Assembly: GCA_024698045.1 (NCBI GenBank)
Contig: JAILRS010000015.1
Span: forward strand, 1-51,301
Source of the DNA: Selenomonadaceae bacterium
Lineage (GTDB): Bacteria > Bacillota > Negativicutes > Selenomonadales > Selenomonadaceae
Reading direction: 5' to 3'
Length of the DNA: 51,301 bases
Below, one piece after another: positions 47,534-51,301 of this stretch (positions are counted from its first letter, which is position 1; the number at the start of each line of letters is the position of its first letter). The notes beneath the pieces were generated by a model that searched no databases, was not told where the DNA came from, and worked only from the letters and a program-made list of their open reading frames with translations. A program made the translations under genes and the position numbers.

Positions 47534-47920
47534 CCTAATTTATAAGTTAATAACCGAAAAACATTTATTATTAACAACTACTATTGTAGTACAACATAAT
47601 TCCCTCATAAGATACAAAAAAACCGTGGTAAAAATAATGCACATGCTTTTTTCTATCCTAAAGGGATAACACACATTTTTTTATTCGCGCTCCGCAACGA
47701 CCAAAGAGCCGTCGACACCGACAACGAAAAAATTTCTCCGAACAGTAAGTCGTTAAAAATAAATCCTCGTCACACAAAAAAGACCGTTCCTGACAATTAA
47801 GTTAATCATCTTGTCAAAAACAGCCGAAAAATTTTTAGTTGGTTAGCTCGCAAAGTTATAGCCGAAAACGAAAGGAAAATCCTCGTGTGATATGGAAATC
47901 ATGAGACAGAAGATTATCGG
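47534..47920. other. 387-bp intergenic region between the BREX operon and alr
   Basis: No convincing gene. It holds the candidate promoter above, and on the minus strand downstream of alr an inverted repeat TGACAA...TTGTCA followed about ten bases later by six T (near 47790-47820), a poor terminator candidate for alr. No tRNA, transposase remnant or other repeat was seen. The alr-tail repeat begins at 47921. Confidence 0.5.
47567..47594 (-). promoter_or_regulatory. Candidate promoter with internal palindrome for the BREX operon
   Basis: On the minus strand TTGTAC (47594-47589) and AATAAT (47572-47567, five of six matches to TATAAT) are 16 bases apart. The inverted repeat ACTAC-TATT-GTAGT (47577-47590) overlaps the -35 and spacer, a typical repressor position. 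The start codon lies about 35 bases downstream. Confidence 0.35.
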
Positions 47921-47948
47921 ATTAAATGTCTTTGAAAATTCTGGGCAC
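47921..47948. repeat. alr 3' end copy of the direct repeat (possible att site, left)
   Basis: The last codons of alr (VPRIFKDI, stop, minus strand) form this 28-base copy, matched 25/28 at 33848-33875. It marks the probable left end of the BREX island. Confidence 0.65.
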
Positions 47949-49034
47949 ACGTTCGGAAACAAGGCAAGTGACTTCATAATTGATTGTGTTGAGATGACGG
48001 GCGGCATCGTCAATAGTGACGGCATCCGAGCCGAAAATAATCACTTCGTCGCCAATCTGCGCATCTTTGATATCGGTAACATCAATCATAGTTTGATCCA
48101 TGCAGACGCGTCCGGCAATAGGTGCCAAACCTTTACCGCTTATTTCTACGTGAAAATTTTTGTAGGCACGAATGTAACCATCGGCATAACCGAGCGGCAA
48201 TGTGGCGATAACAGAATCGCGTTGGGCAACAAATTCGCGCCCGTAACCGATTGATACACCCGCAGGAATTTTTTTCATGAATACAATTTTCGTGATGAGT
48301 TTCATTGCAGGAATCAAGTCAACGGTACGGCGAACATTATCGGCAGGATAAAGACCGTAGGTGATAATGCCGGAACGAACCATATCGAGATGAGCTTCGG
48401 GGATATCGAGCGCGGCGGCCGATTCGGCAATGTGACAGATTTTCAGCGCGATACCTGCCGCACGAATTTTTTCGGCGGTCTCCTTGAAAATATTCAGCTG
48501 ATGAAGTGTGAAAGTCCTGTCGTCATTATCCGCGTCGGCGAAGTGCGAAAACATTCCTTCAAGCTCAATATTCGGCAAGTTTGAGACTTTAACGGCAAGA
48601 TTGACGACATCATCAGGCGTCGCACCGATTCGCCCCATGCCCGTTTCTACTTTGAGATGAATTTTTGCGACCTTGCCCAAACGAACGGCAGCATCGGAAA
48701 TTTTTTCGGCAAGAGAAAATTCGGCGACAACCTGTGTTAAATTGTTATCAACAACAGTGTCGACGGCGGCGAACGGAATCAAACCTAAAATCAAAATCGG
48801 GACGGCAATACCTGCGCGACGAAGTTCCAAACCTTCGTCAACAGTCGCCACGGCAAGATAATCGGCACCGCATTCGATTGCGACTTCCGAAACACGAATC
48901 GCGCCGTGACCGTAAGCATTTGCCTTGACTACGGCACAAAGTTTGGCGTCGGGCGAAATATGGCGGCGAATCTCTGTTAAATTGTGGCGGATTGCTCCAA
49001 GATTTATTTCGGCGTAAACGTCGCGGAATATCAT
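47922..49034 (-). CDS. alr: Alanine racemase
   Basis: This 370-residue PLP enzyme interconverts L- and D-alanine for peptidoglycan. The PLP-binding lysine motif AVVKANAYGHGA and the second catalytic region (VCMDQTMIDVTD) are present, as are GMGRIG and the GISIGYGRE-type substrate block (GVSIGYGREF). ATG at 49034 is chosen because GGAGATG lies eight to nine bases upstream; ATG at 49049 is possible. holA starts divergently 38 bases away. The 3' end doubles as the direct repeat bounding the BREX island. Confidence 0.95.
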   Translation of the reverse strand: MIFRDVYAEINLGAIRHNLTEIRRHISPDAKLCAVVKANAYGHGAIRVSEVAIECGADYLAVATVDEGLELRRAGIAVPILILGLIPFAAVDTVVDNNLTQVVAEFSLAEKISDAAVRLGKVAKIHLKVETGMGRIGATPDDVVNLAVKVSNLPNIELEGMFSHFADADNDDRTFTLHQLNIFKETAEKIRAAGIALKICHIAESAAALDIPEAHLDMVRSGIITYGLYPADNVRRTVDLIPAMKLITKIVFMKKIPAGVSIGYGREFVAQRDSVIATLPLGYADGYIRAYKNFHVEISGKGLAPIAGRVCMDQTMIDVTDIKDAQIGDEVIIFGSDAVTIDDAARHLNTINYEVTCLVSERVPRIFKDI

Positions 49035-49072
49035 ATAAAACATCTCCATTCAAAAATTTTCGAGGTGGTAAC

Positions 49073-50068
49073 GTGAAATTTCAAGAGTTCATGAAAAAAC
49101 TGGACGGTAAAATTAAAAATGTTTATCTGTTATGCGGCGCGGAAACTTTTTTTACGGATAAGGCACGCGAAAAAATTTTGGCGCGACTTGATGTGGATAC
49201 CGCAACCGAATTGACGATAATGGATTGCGACAATAAACCGACAATGGGCGATATTATCAGTACGATTGACAGTTCGCCATTCTTCGGCACGCGCAATGTT
49301 GTTATAGTCAAGAACGCAAATTTTTTCAACGACGATAAAAAAATCGAGCGGCTGGAAAATGTTTTGCGCGATATGCAGCCGAACAACTATGTTATTTTCA
49401 CGGCGAAGACTGCCGATAAACGTCGCAAGTTATACAAAATAATTGCGCAGGTCGGGGAAGTATTGGAGGCAACGCCGTTAAGAGCATGGGAAGTAGACAG
49501 CTGGCTTGACGAAAAATTATCGGCACTTGGTAAAAGAATGGGCGGCGAAGCACGAAGATATTTCAATGAGCAAATCGGAATATTACCGGAAATTTCTTTG
49601 TGGTATTTGGAAAACGAAATGAATAAAATCGCGCTGAACGTGGCGGACAAAGAAATAACGGCATCGGATTTGAGTAGGATGATGACGGCTCTGCCCGAAG
49701 TATCAAATTTCGCATTGGTGGACGCTCTCGACGCACGTAAGCCGCAAAAGGCAATTTATTTACTCAGAGCGCAAGCACGCGACGCCGGTAAAATTCCGTT
49801 GGTGATAGCACTTTTGACAAATCACATACGGCGATTGATTCGCGCGAAATACTTCATGGCGCAGGGGATAACGGGACAAAAATTGGGCGAACCGCTCGAA
49901 ATGAATCCGTACATCGCAAAAAAAGTCGGTGATACCGCCAAAACTTATTCAGAAAAACTTTTGGAAAATGTTTTCGTGGAATTGGCGGACGCGGATTTTA
50001 AATCGAAGACGGGACGCGCAGGGGTCGAGGCTCTGGAACAAATCATCTTCAAAATCTGTAAGCGGTAA
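49073..50068 (+). CDS. holA: DNA polymerase III delta subunit
   Basis: This 331-residue subunit of the clamp loader opens the beta sliding clamp. The N-terminal pattern KNVYLLCGAETFFTDKA is followed by the family's SSPFFGTRNVVIVKNANFF block and then GGEARRYFNEQIG. Length is typical. GTG at 49073 has GAGGTGG six bases upstream. It converges on the deacetylase gene with a 3-base gap. Confidence 0.88.
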   Translation: MKFQEFMKKLDGKIKNVYLLCGAETFFTDKAREKILARLDVDTATELTIMDCDNKPTMGDIISTIDSSPFFGTRNVVIVKNANFFNDDKKIERLENVLRDMQPNNYVIFTAKTADKRRKLYKIIAQVGEVLEATPLRAWEVDSWLDEKLSALGKRMGGEARRYFNEQIGILPEISLWYLENEMNKIALNVADKEITASDLSRMMTALPEVSNFALVDALDARKPQKAIYLLRAQARDAGKIPLVIALLTNHIRRLIRAKYFMAQGITGQKLGEPLEMNPYIAKKVGDTAKTYSEKLLENVFVELADADFKSKTGRAGVEALEQIIFKICKR

Positions 50069-50071
50069 CCG

Positions 50072-50848
50072 TCAAAAAATATTGTGCAATTTCGCAAAGA
50101 AAGTCGCTTTATACAGACGGAATTTAAATTCGGTCAAACCAAAACGCGGCTCTCGAATATGTATTCGGTACAGCTTATACGGATTGGTTTCCAAGGTATT
50201 CAAACCGGCTTCGCCCGTCACAGCCGTCAAGTATTTGTTCTCCTTGAGTAATTCGATAATCTCGTCGTTAAATGCTCCGTTCGGATATGATAAGCTGTAA
50301 ATAGTATTCAATCCGCTCCATTCCAAAAAAGTTTTGGAATCGGCAATTTGACTGCGACGGATTTTTGCATCCATATAAGTAAGCGGCAAATGATCGGCTG
50401 TATGCGAACCGATTTCGATTCCGCGCCTTTGCATGTCTTTAATCTGTTCAAGCGTGAGATAATTTTTTTTGCCTACTTCGTTAGTGATGACGTAGACGAC
50501 CGCCGTCATGCCATGCTCCTCCAAAATCGGCAACATCTCCGTATAATTATTTTCGTAACCGTCATCGAAAGTAAGCACAATCGGTTTATCGGGCAATTCG
50601 GTTTTGCCGTGCACCGCGCGCATAAAATCCTGCAGTGTTATTGTCGTATATCCTTCCGCCTGCAGATAATCCAACTGCGCAGAAAATTCTTTGGGCGGTA
50701 CGTTGTAAACTTCACTGCCGTCGTTAAATTCTTCGCCCGTCACCTGATGATATTCCAATATCGGAAAACCTTCGGGCTCGGGTAAAACGAAAACCACTGC
50801 GGCAATAAAAATACTCACGACTAAAACCGCGACGCCGATTAATCTCAT
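50072..50848 (-). CDS. Membrane-anchored polysaccharide deacetylase (NodB-homology)
   Basis: This 258-residue extracytoplasmic enzyme has an N-terminal membrane anchor or signal (MRLIGVAVLVVSIFIAAVVF). The NodB domain shows LTFDDGYENN near 91 and the metal-ligand pair SHTADH near 146, then SLSYPNGAF. Such enzymes remove N-acetyl groups from peptidoglycan or other glycans. FPILEYHQV precedes the domain as in related secreted deacetylases. ATG at 50848 has CGGAGGTG upstream and replaces a longer, poorly supported start. Confidence 0.9.
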   Translation of the reverse strand: MRLIGVAVLVVSIFIAAVVFVLPEPEGFPILEYHQVTGEEFNDGSEVYNVPPKEFSAQLDYLQAEGYTTITLQDFMRAVHGKTELPDKPIVLTFDDGYENNYTEMLPILEEHGMTAVVYVITNEVGKKNYLTLEQIKDMQRRGIEIGSHTADHLPLTYMDAKIRRSQIADSKTFLEWSGLNTIYSLSYPNGAFNDEIIELLKENKYLTAVTGEAGLNTLETNPYKLYRIHIREPRFGLTEFKFRLYKATFFAKLHNIF

Positions 50849-50922
50849 GCTGACACCTCCGATTAATTTCGGGCAATAATTTACCGCGAATTTTTCCGCA
50901 CTGTCAAGCGTCAAAGTTTTCG

Positions 50923-50951
50923 TTGTCAACGGGCGCGGCGTATTTTATAAT
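50923..50951 (+). promoter_or_regulatory. Candidate promoter of the chromate-transporter gene
   Basis: TTGTCA (50923-50928) and a perfect TATAAT (50946-50951) are 17 bases apart, 34 bases before the TTG start. This is the best sigma-70-type promoter seen in the window. Confidence 0.6.
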
Positions 50952-50984
50952 CGTTTTGAAATTTGTATTACGGGAGTGACTTCG

Positions 50985-51301
50985 TTGATTTATCTGCAAC
51001 TGTTTTTAGAATTTGCCAAAATAAGTCTGGTATGTGTGGGCGGCGGTTATGCCTCGATGCCGTTGATTCAAGATTCCGTAGTCGATACTTATCAATGGTT
51101 GTCGCTCAGCGAATTTATTGATATCTTTACCATTTCGCAGATGACGCCGGGACCGATTGGAGTAAACGCGGCGACTTTTGCCGGCATGAAAATCGCGGGC
51201 TTGGGCGGAGCAATTTGCGCCACGGCAGGATTTGTCACGCCAAGTATTTTCCTATGCATTGCACTTGCCAAAGTAATTTTCAAATACGGCGAACTCGGAG
51301 C
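50985..51301 (+). CDS. Chromate transporter (ChrA) family protein, N-terminal part
   Basis: The 105 residues before the window end begin MIYLQLFLEFAKISLVCVGGGYASMPLIQ and contain the family signature ISQMTPGPIGVNAATFAG. These are membrane anion transporters; half-length members are common in Firmicutes and often occur as adjacent pairs. The TTG start has GGGAGTGA at correct spacing. Cut by the window edge, so length and partner are unknown. Confidence 0.88.
   Translation, partial: MIYLQLFLEFAKISLVCVGGGYASMPLIQDSVVDTYQWLSLSEFIDIFTISQMTPGPIGVNAATFAGMKIAGLGGAICATAGFVTPSIFLCIALAKVIFKYGELG

Larger units (their letters stand above)
33848..47948. other. BREX genomic island bounded by alr-tail direct repeats
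   Basis: About 14 kb containing only the BREX type 4 operon and its 1148-residue partner lies between a direct repeat of the alr 3' end. Integration at the 3' end of a conserved gene, regenerating that gene's tail, gives this arrangement. No integrase, transposase or phage gene is inside, so the element is either moved in trans or has lost its recombinase. Confidence 0.45.

Noticed and set aside
33848..47948. Integrase or transposase inside the BREX island
   Set aside because: All large frames in the interval are accounted for by BREX genes and the sigma-like protein; no recombinase motif was found.
1..51301. CRISPR arrays, tRNA or rRNA genes
   Set aside because: No regularly spaced repeats and no tRNA- or rRNA-like sequences were seen in any intergenic gap; nearly all gaps are under 210 bases.

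Overview
The window looks like a low-GC Firmicutes chromosome. The best guess is a diderm Negativicutes/Selenomonadales-type organism, inferred from gene content and order: a dprA-topA-trmFO-hslV-hslU operon, miaA-hfq, a SpoVB-type flippase and frequent TTG/GTG starts. Every gene call was made by reading translated motifs; no database search was possible.

Layout. 1-7.4 kb (minus strand): a thymidylate kinase start cut by the window edge, a CopA copper ATPase with an extra C-terminal metal-binding domain, then a surface-sugar block of UDP-galactopyranose mutase flanked by two paralogous DUF4422 glycosyltransferase genes, one broken by an in-frame TAA. 7.4-16 kb: ileS, a lipid kinase, a SpoVB-like flippase, a DUF4931 protein, an acyltransferase and a SIMPL protein. 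16-22.3 kb (plus): dprA, a TopA homologue that has lost catalytic residues and part of its core, trmFO, hslV and hslU, closed by a good terminator. 22.3-24.8 kb (minus): cbiL, a lipoprotein substrate-binding protein and tatD. 25-28.6 kb (plus): a serpin, a UPF0173 hydrolase, miaA with an internal deletion, hfq and dut.

Defence region, 28.6-47.5 kb. Plus strand: an AIPR-type abortive-infection protein, a Vsr-like nuclease, a C-terminally truncated 5-methylcytosine methyltransferase, an HNH endonuclease, an unknown 127-residue protein, a frameshifted partial copy of the HNH protein's DNA-binding domain, and the C-terminal part of an HpaII-like restriction enzyme. This reads as a broken restriction-modification system whose middle was replaced. 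Minus strand: a BREX type 4 operon in the order brxP-brxC-pglZ-brxL, headed by a 1148-residue protein of unknown function. That protein has a sigma-70 region-4-like helix-turn-helix and a tandem 216-residue duplication carrying RNA-polymerase-alpha-CTD-like segments. A 28-bp imperfect direct repeat brackets the BREX operon; one copy is the 3' end of the alanine racemase gene, as expected for an element inserted at the end of alr. No recombinase is present inside.

47.9-51.3 kb: alr, holA, a polysaccharide deacetylase and the start of a chromate-transporter gene. The strongest leads are the sigma/alpha-CTD-like BREX partner, the degenerate TopA in the normal topA position, the alr-tail repeat, the mosaic restriction-modification remnant and a strongly over-represented palindrome, CTGCGCAG.
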